From: Euglena gracilis
Taxonomy: Eukaryota; Euglenida; Euglenophyceae; Euglenales
Length of the DNA: 64,000 nt
NCBI GenBank assembly: GCA_039621445.1
Contig: CP154955.1
Span: 50,497,384-50,561,383, forward strand
Direction: 5' to 3'
Shown: in pieces, positions 1-10,660 of the stretch
Layout of the letters: each line of letters starts with the position of its first letter
Numbering within the stretch: the first letter of the stretch is position 1
Notes under the pieces: model-generated
Databases searched by the model: none
What the model was told of the DNA's origin: nothing
The model's input: only the letters and a program-made list of their open reading frames with translations
Made by a program: the position numbers and the translations under genes

Positions 1-59
1 ATATTTTTAAGGTTTTTTAAGGCGCTTTTTAAAGGTTTTCAAGGTATTTTGAAATTTCA
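1..59. repeat. TTTTTAAGG minisatellite, short array
   Basis: About six imperfect copies of a T-rich unit ending AAGG. The same unit recurs at 35010-35090 and 37790-37930, both inside a reductase intron, so it is a dispersed simple repeat. Confidence 0.7.
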
Positions 60-910
60 AGAATTTTTAAGGCATCCGTATTCCACTGACGTTCATCTGG
101 GCATCGAGCCAACGTCGGTCCAGGTTGAAAATAAAACCCATTTTTGAGTTTTGGGTGGATTGACAATCCTCCAGCGATGCCAGAAGTCATTTTCCCCCGA
201 AGTTGGCTTGTTTTTGCCAAGATTTTGCGGTTTCTTTTTTTGCTCAAAATTCGAAAATTTTCCATGACGAATTTTGTAAGTTGGCCAAAATTTTATTCAG
301 GGGTTTTATTCCGGAATAATCCGAGTCATTCCAGAATATTCTGGATGTTTTCTTCACTTCTTTTGGTCAATTTGTGCTGAGAAATGGCTTAGAAAATTTC
401 CGAGGCGCTCTCCCAGGCTTCAGGAATTCAACTAACTTCCTTGGTTTTGGGAAAATTCACGTCTCCCGGAGTTGAAAGCGGGATTTCGAATTTTTTTTAC
501 ACGGTGAAAAAATTAAACAGGACGAAGAACACCAAAATTGGGCCTGTTCTCTGGGTCCCAACGTCGGCAAATGATGCAGGTTGCACTGCAGAGGGTCTCT
601 CCAGGACTAAAGGGTCAAAAGGGTGGGTTTCACCACCGGGTTTCAAAAGATTGCAACATTGCACATATGCGCAATACAAAAATTAAAAAACCCAAGTGCG
701 AAGGTCGCCTGAATTCTGGCCAACCTAAACGCTATAAATGCCAGGCAGTCATAAAAATGCAGCTCGGGTGTTTGGTCAATCCAGTTAGGCCTCAATGGAT
801 GGAGACTGGCTGACAGGTTGACCACTCCAAAAATAGGGGGAAACGAAGCACAATTCTTTCCTTTTCTTTTTCTTCATCTTACCTCTCTTTCAATTACCTT
901 ATTACACAGT
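60..910. other. No gene recognised
   Basis: Mixed-composition sequence without recognisable coding potential. Reading frames on both strands are short and resemble no family I know. A patch around 497-679 has an open minus frame of 60 residues but no supporting splice or motif evidence. Confidence 0.5.
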
Positions 911-1215
<305 letters not shown>

Positions 1216-1280
1216 GACAAACACTGCAGGCTGCCATCGGCAGGGCGGGTGGTGCTGGCGCGTCCAAGCAAGGTACCTAC

Positions 1281-1381
1281 GAAGGAGGAGGCCGGTCCAG
1301 CAGGGATGCTTGGCCGCCCTTCTGAAACGGCTGGTTCACAATGCGCTTCAAACGGCGTCCCGGATCGCAGGAGGACAATGC
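1281..1381 (-). other. Possible minus-strand exon, unassigned
   Basis: On the minus strand a CTTCAG acceptor precedes 1381 and a GTAGGT donor follows 1281, bounding 101 bp that is GC-richer than its surroundings and open in two frames. One frame contains a stretch reading VNQPFQKGGQASLLDR, faintly like the segment after the first helix of Mad3/BubR1 TPR domains; the other gives RSGTPFEAHCEP. It lies downstream of the checkpoint-gene exon at 4755-4696 on the same strand and could be its next exon. I cannot choose the frame, so this is a weak call. Confidence 0.2.
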
Positions 1382-1637
1382 CTGAAGACCAGTCATTGCC
1401 ATGATCTCTCCTGGAGGATCCCCCCCAGAATTGCTCGCATTTTTTTTTGTGTGGGAAAATGTTGATTTGACTTTTGTGACTGACACGCTCATTTTCACAT
1501 TTCTTGGAGGCACCAAAAGCAATTTGAAGCCGGAAATTGGTGGGATGGGGTTTGTCCCATCTGCCAATATTCTTATTTTTTGTAATCGTGTTCAGAGGCC
1601 CGGCACCTGCCCTGTAATTCGGGGTTGTGTACACCAA

Positions 1638-1958
1638 TTACAGGGCGATAATTCCTGAACCCGATTTCATGCCCTGATAATTGTGTTCAGATGCATTTCG
1701 TTCATCGTAGACGGTGCCAAGCACACCACACACTTCAAGGAAGTGTGTGAATGCGGCTTGCTCCGTCCCTTCCGTCCCGGATGCTTTCTTTTTGGTAGCC
1801 TCCGCCAGTAGGCTACCGTGCAGGGGGTCAACAGTGGGGTTCTTTTTTTTATCCCAACCCTGCTTGATTGTGGCCAAAAATCCAGCAACTTTTGGTGGCA
1901 ACATTCTGTCCATTGTGTTTGCGGCTTTCTTTGACATTACAAAAAGACTGAGGGACAA
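1638..1958 (-). CDS. Unrecognised gene-like fragment inside copy A
   Basis: A 106-residue minus-strand frame that starts MSLSLFVMSKKAANT and ends in repeat sequence. The middle is hydrophilic and lysine/glutamate rich and reads like real protein, but I recognise no family. The same segment at about 2986-3222 has lost bases and changes frame, so the two copies are not both functional. The frame runs into the foldback arms, which argues for a captured exon fragment rather than a stand-alone gene. Confidence 0.3.
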   Translation of the reverse strand: MSLSLFVMSKKAANTMDRMLPPKVAGFLATIKQGWDKKKNPTVDPLHGSLLAEATKKKASGTEGTEQAAFTHFLEVCGVLGTVYDERNASEHNYQGMKSGSGIIAL

Positions 1959-2183
1959 TGAAGCGAAAATGTGCTTACATAATTCCTGAACCCGATTTCA
2001 TGCCCTCATAATCGTGTTCAGCGTGAACACAAATTACAGGGCATGAAATCGGGTTCAACATTTTTTTGAAAATTTTGGGCCAAAAAAGGCCCCGAAAGTG
2101 CCCGAAACCATGGTGTGAAGCACATCAACGAATTACAGGGCAGGCGCCGGGCCTCTTTGAACATGGTTGCAGAAAAAATGTGG

Positions 2184-2264
2184 ATAACCCGATTACAGGC
2201 CGTAAGACGGGTCAAGGGCGCATACGGCGCCCTTGACCCGTTATACGGCCTGTAATCGGGTTAT
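2184..2264. repeat. Near-perfect hairpin
   Basis: Left arm ATAACCCGATTACAGGCCGTA and its complement enclose GACGGGTCAAGGGCGC / GCGCCCTTGACCCGT. The arms are about 37 bp around a few bases of loop. A diverged, loop-less relative is at 3640-3670. Confidence 0.85.
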
Positions 2265-2459
2265 ACCCATGTTTTTTGTACAGTAACTACAAATCTAGCC
2301 GAAATTAAGACCATTTTGGCCCTTTTTGGGCTTTTTGCTGTTGTTCTGTTTTTATTTTTCATTATCTAGTCTGCATTTGTAAGTTTATTTTTTCATTTTT
2401 ATGCATGATGTCCTTATATTTTCAATCATATTCATTAGTATGTCACTTTCACATTTCTT

Positions 2460-2790
2460 AAAATCCTGGGGTGGAGTCGGTATAAATTGGTGAACACGCC
2501 CAACTGGTGGGAGGCGGGGGACGAGGCGATACGCATTCATCCTCTCGTCCGTTTTGTTGTCCACCCACACCCAGGGCGCCCTCCCATTCAGACCGACCCA
2601 ACTCCCCCCATTTATTCCGACCCCCTGCCCACCGGAAATACTGAATCCCGACCCCTGGAGAAAAAGCAGAAATCCATTCATTCCACCGCATACCAAGGCA
2701 ACCCCCCCCCATTTAAAACCACCCCCCATTTATACCGACTCCCCCATCTATGCCGCCCCCCCCCCCCCGGAAAAATCAGAAGAAGTCCAT
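2460..2790. repeat. Pyrimidine-rich repeat with TTATACCGAC motif
   Basis: C-rich sequence with repeated TTTATACCGACYCCCCC and GGAAAAATCAGAAGAA-type motifs. Related sequence recurs at 3680-3745 and 3960-4040. No coding signal survives in any frame. Confidence 0.6.
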
Positions 2791-2865
2791 TTGTAACTGT
2801 GTTCAGAGGCCCGTCACCTGCCCTGTAATTCGGGGTTGTGGACACCAATTACAGGGTGATAATTC

Positions 2866-2938
2866 CTGAACCCCATTTCATGCCCTGATAATCGTGTTCA
2901 GGGTGAACACGATTATCAGGGCATGAAATGGGGTTCAG
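2866..2938. repeat. Perfect 73-bp palindrome, 35-bp arms
   Basis: The left arm 2866-2900 and right arm 2904-2938 are exact complements separated by GGG. Copy A at the same relative position has only the left half, so the palindrome formed by inverted duplication in copy B. Confidence 0.95.
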
Positions 2939-2985
2939 ATGCATTTCGCCAGGGGAACAGTGGCTGTTGCACATTGAGCCAACCC

Positions 2986-3222
2986 TCAAAACATGGAGAT
3001 GTGTGAATGCGGCTTGCTCCGTCCCTTCCGTCCCGGATGCTTTCTTTTTGGTAGCCTCCGCCAGTAGGCTACCGTGCAGGGGGTCAACAGCGGGGTTCTT
3101 TTTTTATCCCAACCCTGCTTGATTGTGGCCAAAAATACTTTTGGTGGCAACATTCTGTCCATTGTGTTTGCGGCTTTCTTTGCCATTACAAAAAGACTGA
3201 GGGACGATGAAGCGAAAATGCG
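2986..3222 (-). pseudogene. Broken second copy of the gene-like fragment
   Basis: Minus-strand segment that matches the frame at 1638-1958, including a run of AKKAANTMDRMLPPKV, but has a short deletion after PPKV and a changed frame beyond GWDKK. The 5' part is replaced by unrelated sequence. It is a decayed duplicate of an unrecognised fragment. Confidence 0.5.
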
Positions 3223-3690
3223 CAGTAAGCCCCAGCAACCGTTAAGCTCTAAGCCGAACATCAGCGTAAGGCCAAGCATTGTGGGGGCCTTTGGGGGGGG
3301 GGGCACCTTCGGCACCCGGTCCCCCCACCCAAAGTGCCTCCCAATAACTTAACTTGGCCTTACACCCATATCTCGTTTTCCAGGACCAGCGGTGTGTTTC
3401 ATACTTGGTTTTCCACAATAGTTACATAATTCCTGAACCCGATTTCATGCCCTGGTAATCGTGTTCAGCGTGAACATGAATTACAGGGCATGAAATCGGG
3501 TTCAGCATTCTTTGAAAATTTTGGGCAAAAAAAAGGCCCCGAAAGTGCCCGAAACCATGGCGTGAAACACATCAACGATTAACAGGGCAGGCGCCGGGCC
3601 TCTTTGAACATGGTTACAGAAAAAACGTGGGTTATAAACCGATTACAGGGCGTAAGACGGGTTATACCCACGTTTTTTGTATAATACCAA

Positions 3691-4695
3691 CTCCCTCATT
3701 TATACCGACCCCCACCCTGGAAAAATCAAAAGAAATCCACTTATACCGTCCGCTCTCTTGCATCCAGTGCACACAAAGGCAAAGCACAAGAAGCACAAGG
3801 AAGTCGCAATAAGCACAAAAAGCACTCAGGCCTCCCCGGCGTCTAATTTTTGGCAAAATATGACAGATCAACTGTAGTTTTTTGGGGGGTGGACGAGAAA
3901 TTGGGGGAGAGGATGAATGCGCGTCGCCTCGTCCCAGCCCCCCCCCCCAGTTGAGCACCATGACCCATCTATAATGACTCCCCCATTTATACCGACCCCC
4001 CTCCGGGATTTAAAGAAATGTGAAAATGACATGCCGACCCGTCGGTATTAATGGAGGGGTTTAGAGCACAACAAAGCACAAAGAGGTCGCAGCAAATACA
4101 AAAAGGCACTCGGGCTCACCCCAGCGTCCACTTTTTGGCGAAATGTGAGCAGATGGATTGTTGTTTACTGGTGATGGACGCAGGGCGGTCCATAAGGGAT
4201 GGGAGGTTTAAGGACCGCCCCTTGAGGACCGCCTAAGGATGGCCAACGGCCGATCCGGGGATCGAACACGGTCAAAAATTAAAGGCGGAAAACCGCATTT
4301 TTGACATTTTTGGTGTGGATGGACAATGGTGCAAAGATGCCAGAAGTAGTTTTTTCCCCCTGAATTTGATGTGTTTGCCAAAATATGGCCATTTTTACCA
4401 TTATTCCTGTGGACCTTGCGTTGAATGCACTGATGAGATTGTTTTTCTCTTAAGGCCGGTCACAATTTTTTGTAAACATCCAAAATGAGAATCACAGCAT
4501 GGTTTCAGTGAAAGCAAAACAAATGTGTTCATTGCACCAAGGTCAAACACTGCCTCTTCCCGCCTGACCCACAGTGGTCAAGCACATTGACTTCCTCAAG
4601 AAAGGGGGTGGAGCTTCCCTCCAGTCCAGGAGGGGCTGTTTGTACTTGCATTGGGAACGTTTGTGCACATGAAACCAAACAACAAGTTGACAAAC
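3691..4695. other. No gene recognised
   Basis: Includes TTATACCGAC repeat pieces, two copies of a stretch with AAGCACAAGGAAGTCGCA-like sequence (3780-3830 and 4070-4100), and low-complexity C runs. No frame shows family features. Confidence 0.5.
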
Positions 4696-4755
4696 CTCGA
4701 CCATGCTTCGAGCTTGCCCTCAGGGGCAGCGGCTTCCACTTCTTCCTCAAATTGC
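4696..4755 (-). CDS. MAD3: Mad3/BubR1-like checkpoint protein, internal exon
   Basis: Sixty-base exon read on the minus strand. A strong acceptor (TTATTTCATATGCAG) lies just before 4755 and a donor (GAG then GTTTGTC) just after 4696. It encodes QFEEEVEAAAPEGKLEAWSR, which fits the family pattern at the start of the BubR1/Mad3/Bub1 TPR domain, where an FE..I segment is followed by DPL..W..YI. The exon starts one base into a codon, which exactly completes the two spare bases left by the exon at 16070-15991, so the two join in frame as ...IDILK-QFEEEV. The family usually has about 25 residues between the KEN segment and this one; here there are about seven, so a phase-neutral exon may be missing in between. 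The next exon was not found with confidence. Confidence 0.55.
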
Positions 4756-4759
4756 CTGC

Positions 4760-6850
4760 ATATGAAATAAGAGTGGACCGCATACAGAATCCCACTGAAC
4801 TGCCCAGTCCTGAAATATTTCCTTGCTGGACAGAGCTGGACCTAAATTTTTTAATTCAGGCTGAAGGTGGGGTAACTGGTTTGGAAAAGGCTGAGTTCTC
4901 TCCATCACAATGAGGCATCGAAAATGGCAGTTTGCCAAAATCCAGTGCTTTGGTGCGTCCAAACTGTCTCAATGGTTTGGTTGACCCAACACCCACCCAC
5001 CCAAAACCCACCCAAAATCGACCCAGAACCATAAAAACCGTGTTCAATCCACATGTAAAACCCCCCCAAATGACCTGGGGGGGTGCAGGTTATTGGAACC
5101 AACTTTTGGCCCTGCCCCCCCCCGCCAGGTTATTTGGGCCCATTTTCAGCGTCGTAAAGGAATTTTGCCAAGAAAAGGTGGGTGCCAAGTTACTGGAACG
5201 ATCTTTCTTTGCCCCTCCCCCGCCAAGTTATTCGGCCAGTGCCAGGAGCAAGGGCCCCGCCAGGTTATTTGGGAGGGTTCCCAGCGGAGTGGGTTTCACT
5301 CCATGGGTTGGGTCAAATGGTCGGTAATTGAGGAAGGATGTGCACACATTTTTGAGGGAAATGCTTGCCTTTGAACCCAAAACAATTGGTAGCAATTATA
5401 AACTTGGGTGGTTCGTTGGTGATGGTTGATTGGATCAAAACGGTCCATAAGGGACAAGATTTCTTTTTGCTAAAGACCTCCCCTCAGCATACACAGAAAA
5501 GAGCCCCTATTTCATGAACCAATCCCATGTATGGTGACCTCGTGTACACTCACGTGTGTACATCGACGTCCACTGAACACTTGAGTGTGGACATGGACGT
5601 CCAAGTATACAAGCAGATCGGCAGAAACCCAAATTTTCGCAATGGGTTGCTTAAATTTGGGGGGGGGTATGCCTTTGTGAGACCGGAAGCAGCTTGCCCC
5701 TGTGACAGATGGTATTACACAAACAATCAAACAATCCAAAATTTTTGATGTCATGAACAAAACCAGCTGCTGAATTGGCCCTCACCTCGGAGGGTAGGTA
5801 GCCTGGGTGACTTCATTTTCGGACCCCGCCCCCCCCCCCCCCGGTTGCATTGACTTTGTTGGTAAACCAGGGGGGGCCCGGACCCTCCCCTCCCCTGAGT
5901 ATCTGACCAGACCCGAACTCAACCGGTTGACTTCAGAAAAAAGCCCAAAATTTAAATAAAATTTCATAGAAAAACCAAAATTTTCGGTGCCAGACCCCCC
6001 CCAAGTACTTCCCACACATTTGGCCCCAGAAATTCCCTGGGGAGGGCTCAAACATACCCAAACGTTCTCAAACGTTCTCAAACGCACCCAAACGTACTCA
6101 CGGGTCACGGGGGGGAACGCCCCCGAAACTCCCGCAAATTTCTGGCAAAAAAGGCAGCCCCAGAGGGGGGAGTCTTATGGTGCTCATGGAGCACGCCTGT
6201 ATCTTTAAAGGATATGTTCCACACCTTCGTTGCACAGAGAGTTCGTGCTTCACTTTGAGAGGCGCATCGCATACTTTTCTGCAGAAGATGGGCTGCATGG
6301 AAAAAATACCAGGATTCTTCTGTAACGATTCAAATGGTTACCACTCCTGGCTTCATATCTGGGCGGCATTTCAAGATCCACGGGAGGGACCGTATACTTA
6401 TTTGGAGGGGGGGGCTTCAGATTTGGGGAGGGCATCAAACCTTTTTTGGTGCCTCAAACAAACTTTGGCGGCCTTTAATGCGGTCAAATGCCAGTGTGTA
6501 CCTCCCATCTCCCTGCAAATTCTGTCCAAAAAGTGGGATTTCTGGTGAAAATTTGTCATACCCACTTTTAAAAAAATCTGCTTTTCCTAGATGGCACCAC
6601 CGTCAGCGGGGTTATATTTGGGAGGCTTCTGTGTTGTTTTGAAAAGACCTCCTTGTTTACTGGTCAAAATCAGCATCCCCGTGACGGTCTGAACATCGTA
6701 AAATGGGCCCTAGACCTTGGACTCACACCCGAGTCGAGGTTTGGGACACAGTTTTTGAAACCAGGTGTCAGGGCTCCAGACCACACCATTGCTTACGGAC
6801 CCCCGGGGGGAGTGAAAACTAGTCAGTCAATTTTCAAAAACTAGTCACCC
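4760..6850. other. Intronic or intergenic repeats, no gene recognised
   Basis: Would lie within the long first intron of the checkpoint gene. Contains CGCCAGGTTATTTGGGC-type repeats (5110-5275), short AAACGTTCTCAAACG repeats (6055-6100) and C-run tracts. Several frames of 80-130 residues exist on both strands but are compositionally skewed and resemble no family. Confidence 0.5.
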
Positions 6851-6859
6851 AGTTCATCC

Positions 6860-7460
6860 CCCTTCTCCCAGACGGACTGAGCCCAGACAGTTTCGACCAA
6901 ATGGGTCTGAATGAGCCCCCCCGCCGGGGGTGCCAAACGGTAGACACAGGGGGGGCAGTGGGTAGTCGGCCGACTAGTTGGCCGACTACCTAATTGGTCG
7001 GCCGACTAGGCCTAGTCGGTAGCTAGTCGGCGAGACGGGGTGGGGGGGGGTAGTGGGTAGTCGGCCATCGAGCCCCCCCCCCCCCGCTTGTGCCAAAGTG
7101 AGCACAAAAACGACTTAGCCCCCGAGTGTGTTGCCAACGTAGAAGGGATTTTGCCATTTGAGCCTCGGGTGGGGGTGGAGGGGGGAGTTTTCTGCCCCTC
7201 GTAATGCAGAATGCTTGCATTTCTAAAGGATTTTCATGTAATCCCTGTTTCATCATTGATTTTTTACCCCTCCGGACCCCCATCAAAGGCCCACCGACCC
7301 CCACCGACCAAATATTTCCATCTGAGGGTGTTTAACGTGACCCCCCCCCCCCACCCCCACACATCCCACCCCCCCCACACCCCCCCCCACCCAACCCCCC
7401 ACCCCCCCCCACCCCCCCCACCACCCCCCCCACTATTTGTCCCCCCCCCCTAATTGGCCA
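6860..7460. mobile_element. TCGGCCGA-family repeat, inverted partial copy, plus C-rich tract
   Basis: Contains the palindromic cluster built on TAGTCGGCCGACTA (6960-7030), a C run, then the conserved stretch with GACTTAGCCCCCGAGTGTGTTGCCAAC and CCCCATCAAAGGCCCACCGACC shared with copies at about 10380, 20600, 40200 and 43000. The copy degenerates into an almost pure C/A tract at 7340-7450. Confidence 0.65.
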
Positions 7461-7582
7461 GAGCCCAGGTGGCCAATTAGGGGGGGGGTGCTCATTTCAA
7501 GGGAAAATGCCTTTATTCGGGTGTTTTATGGGGGTTCGCGACTGTGAAGGACGGGGTCCAGGTGGCCAATTAGGGGGGGGGG
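7437..7582. repeat. GGCCAATTAGGGGGGG repeats
   Basis: Two facing copies of a G-run unit with GGCCAATTAG. The family is amplified at 35500-35745 as CCCCCCCTAATTGAC. Confidence 0.6.
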
Positions 7583-7880
7583 TCGCTGAGCTCTTATCTC
7601 TTTAGAGTAAGAGCGAAGCTTACCACCAGGGAAAAGGGGGGGGTCCAACCCCCCCCCCCCCGCCCCCCTCTGGGTAGACCATGAAACCCGCGGATTATCA
7701 CCACGATCCTGGCCCGGTTCCCGGATTTTTTTTTTCAGTCGCTCCGAGCGACTGGATTTCAAGTTTCTGAATCACCTGGGTTTGACCCCCAACTCCCCGC
7801 CACGCCCGAGTTATTCACGCGCGAAGGGGTCCAAACTGGGTAGGATTGGCCCGCCCCCTGGATGACCTAGTCGGCCGACT
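7582..7880. repeat. GAGCTCTTATC...CGGATTTTTTTTTCAGTCG repeat, copy 1
   Basis: Begins with the small hairpin CTCTTATCTCTTTAGAGTAAGAG, then CTTACCACCAGGGAAAAGGGG, a C run, GGATTATCACCACGATCC and an oligo-T stretch. Further copies are at 9215-9390 and 29770-30500 (split). Function unknown; the conserved order across three copies marks it as an interspersed repeat. Confidence 0.65.
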
Positions 7881-8180
7881 ACCCCCCCCCCAGTCTACCG
7901 CCATGAGCCGCCACCAGGGGTCAGTCACTAAATCAAAGGATTTGGTCAAAACACCAAAAATTTTACAGCACGTTCGGAGCCAGGTGCCACTTTCGGCCAA
8001 TCCTGGCCAAGACTCTGGGGGAGGGCAAAACAGTCAGTCGCTCCAAAACAGCAGTCAGTCACCCCCCCTGTGAGGTGGGGTTTGGGCACACCTTAAGCAA
8101 TGTTATGCCCCAGACCCACGCCGAGCGCGGTGCAACTTTTGGCACACTGGACTGGCTCTTGGCATTTGCTCTATGGACGG

Positions 8181-8600
8181 TCACGTGCCTTTTTGCTCAC
8201 GGTGACCCGAAGGAAACAGCAGCAGCCATCCAAAGGAAAGGCATGCTCCACACCAAGTCTGGCTCACCTCGACGATGACTGCCAATGCCAACACCGTGGC
8301 CACAAGGAAGGGCCTCCCCGTTGGCGCATTTGCGCCCATTTGAAAATTCGAAAAAATATCCGCAACATTCTGGCCAAAAAAACTCACTTGCACTTGACTA
8401 ATGGCATTTTGATCCCCCTGCAAATGAACAGCAGGCCGCTGGGTCGGGCCGGGCCGTTTGCAGTGCAACAAGTTCATCCGTTGGCTCTCCAAAAAGTTGG
8501 TCCCGTTCATCAGATCGCACGGTTGCAAAATTCCTTCCTTGGGCATCACAAGCACCCCCGCTTCTTCGACCGTTTGCTATTTCTCTCAAAGAAAACAAAC
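8181..8600 (-). other. Possible minus-strand coding exon(s), unassigned
   Basis: This 0.4 kb lacks the C/G runs of its surroundings and is open in two minus frames. One frame includes GILQPCDLMNGTNFLESQRM, followed by a canonical GTGAGT donor after 8388; a second GTGAGC donor follows 8271 behind a hydrophobic stretch FLVATVLALAVIV. An alternative frame gives RSDERDQLFGEPTDELVALQ. It lies inside the predicted 11.2-kb intron of the checkpoint gene on the same strand, so it may be a missing exon, a nested gene or a fossil. I recognise no family. Confidence 0.3.
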
Positions 8601-8756
8601 AGTGAAAAAGGTGCGTAGATTGAGGAAAATGAGACTGCATAGAACACAAAAATAACAAAACCGGCTGTATCAGGGGGCTATATTTATTATTTTTTTTATT
8701 TTGGGGGAGGGAATCCGAAAACTTCAAATGTCTCCAAAATGCTGGCTATCCAAAAA

Positions 8757-9035
8757 ACAAAAAAAAAAAAAAAAAAAAAGCAAAAAAAGAAAAACAAGAA
8801 GCAAAACAAAACCAAAAAAAAAAAAGTAGGAAACAAAAAAGAACAAAATAAAACGAAAAGAATCCAAGCCAAAAAAACTAAACAATAACAAAACAAAAAG
8901 ACCCCACAGAGTACAAACCAACAAAAAACAAGGGTGACGAAGAGGGTGGGCACACCCCACCAACAGAGAGAGAACAGCCAGGCACACGAAACTAAAAAAC
9001 AAAAAAACCTGAAACAAAAAAATTTAACATCACCA
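8757..9035. repeat. A-rich tract with AAAAC units
   Basis: About 280 bp of adenine-rich sequence with scattered AACAAAA units. A similar block is at 54597-54747. It could be a long poly(A) remnant of a retroposed sequence; no coding content on either strand. Confidence 0.75.
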
Positions 9036-9214
9036 CGAACCAACCAATCCGGGCAAGAACAACGAAAGAAACCAATAAGAACAACTCAAACCCGTCACGC
9101 ACACCAAACGCCAGAGCGCAGGCATTCGTGTAACCGAGTTCCATAATTTGACCAATTGTGGCCCTTTTTGGGGGGGGGGCATTTTGGACTATTCTGGGGG
9201 TCAAAAATTTGATG

Positions 9215-9390
9215 TTCCAGGGCTCTTATCGTCAAGTTAAGAGCGAAGGTCACCAACGGGGAAAAGGGTAGAACCCCCTCCCACCACCCCTTGGTAGGTT
9301 CTGAACTGCAGATTATCAGAATGACCCTGGACCTGTTCCCGGATTTTTTTTTTCAATCGCGAGCAACTGGATCCCGGAATCGCGACAGAC
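9215..9390. repeat. Repeat copy 2 of the GAGCTCTTATC family
   Basis: Shares with 7582-7880 the CTCTTATCGTCAAGTTAAGAG hairpin, ACCAACGGGGAAAAGGG, GCAGATTATCAGAATGACC and the oligo-T stretch. It is about 20 percent diverged by eye. Confidence 0.65.
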
Positions 9391-9597
9391 TTCGACAACA
9401 AGAGCTCAGGGAACCCCCCCATAATCAGCACGTGGGAGAGCCCCAAGGTGGTGCAAAGAAGGGGGGATGGCACCCGTGAACGTAAATGTTTCACAGTGCA
9501 AAGCTGTAAACATATCATGGGTGCCCTTGGGGGTACCTGTGACCTAAGGCTTTCATTGGGAACATCATTGATGGCCAATTTTTCCTTCTTCCACCAG

Positions 9598-9672
9598 GGA
9601 GGTAGAGGGATAGAGGTGGAGGTAGAGGTAAGGTAGAGGTAGAGGTCACCTCTACCTCTACTATCCCTCTAT
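9598..9672. repeat. GAGGTA foldback
   Basis: GAGGTAGA repeats run into CACCTCTACCTCTA repeats around GGTCACC, so the segment folds back on itself over about 30 bp per arm. Confidence 0.85.
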
Positions 9673-10199
9673 GTCACCTCAATGTGAAACTTTTAAGGAA
9701 AGTGGCTTATCAAAGAAAATTTATGCCAAACGAAGGCAATTTTATGGAAAAAAATCAGAAATTGGCCATTCTTGTCACAAATCTCTCATGGCAATTTTTG
9801 AAACCACCCATCCGGATTATTTTTTTCTCATTCCTAACCTAAATAAGATGTGTTGAGATGCTACAGCCGGGATTTCCCAAAGGAAAATTCATTGGTATGG
9901 TTCGGCATGCCGTGCCGAGGGGGTCAGCTGACCAGGGGGGGGGTCCCCATTTTGCCGTGCTGAGGGGTCTGACCAGGGGGGGGGGGTGGCTGCCGAACCT
10001 CCGTTCAGTCCACGTGCACAGTGTCAATAAAGTGTTTAGAACATGGTTTTTTCGGATATAAACGTGTTCAATCCACATGTAAACGGTCAGTGGAACGTGT
10101 TCACTCACAAAAACGTTTTTAGGTTTTATACTTCCATTTTTACCCTTCCCATTTTCTCCCGCAAGATCTGGAAGGTGCGGAATGACTTGAAGGCCAAGT

Positions 10200-10660
10200 T
10201 ATTGAGGGCTCCGTGCGGATTTCCGGTGGTCGCCGTCGTGGTGGTCGGGCCGACCATGGTCGGGCCCACCATGGTTGGCCCGACCTGTGGTGGTGGTCGA
10301 CCGACCTGTGGTGGTCGGGCCGACCAGGTCGGGCCGACCACCATTTTCCCGCAATACCCCCCCTTTTTGAACTTTTAAGCCCCCCCCCCCTGGTCGGTGG
10401 CTAGCCGGTGGGCATAAAAATGGCCGAAAAAAACAATAGTTATATTGGGCATTGTCAAGGATCTCGCCCCCCCCCCCCGAGAAAAAATTGCTTCTACACC
10501 CCTGCAAAGTGCCCTTCAATAAGGCCCCGAGCGGATTTCCGGTGGTCGTCCTTGTGGTGGTCGGCCCGACCATGGTCGGCCCGACCTTATCGACCTGTGG
10601 TGGTCGGCCCGACCTGGTCGGCCCGACCACCATTTTTTTGCACTACCCCCCCTCCCTTCT
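10200..10660. repeat. GGTCGGGCCGACC palindrome array, two copies
   Basis: Two related blocks (10205-10350 and 10525-10640) begin GCGGATTTCCGGTGGTCG and continue with overlapping palindromes GGTCGGGCCGACC and GACCATGGTC, ending ACCATTTT before a short gap and a C run. The same block occurs at 33960-34075, 34690-34890 (both orientations) and 37505-37610. Confidence 0.8.

Larger units (their letters stand above)
1578..2300. mobile_element. Foldback-flanked repeat, copy A
   Basis: Copy A of a roughly 0.7-kb repeat whose second copy is at 2793-3690. Both start near GTGTTCAGAGGCCCG, carry an internal segment with an open minus frame, and are bounded by foldbacks built on CCCGATTTCATGCCCT and its complement (arms 1986-2005 and 2038-2057 here). 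A second hairpin at 2184-2264 closes the copy. The layout, inverted repeats around a gene-like core, resembles a non-autonomous element that picked up coding DNA. Confidence 0.6.
2793..3690. mobile_element. Foldback-flanked repeat, copy B
   Basis: Second copy of the repeat at 1578-2300, lengthened by a perfect palindrome (2866-2938) and by about 170 bp inserted after 3220. The internal gene-like segment is present but frameshifted. The foldback at 3433-3505 matches the one at 1986-2057. Confidence 0.6.

Noticed and set aside
8696-9043. Minus-strand frame of F, L and C resembling a membrane protein
   Set aside because: It translates the complement of an A-rich tract; composition alone explains the hydrophobicity.
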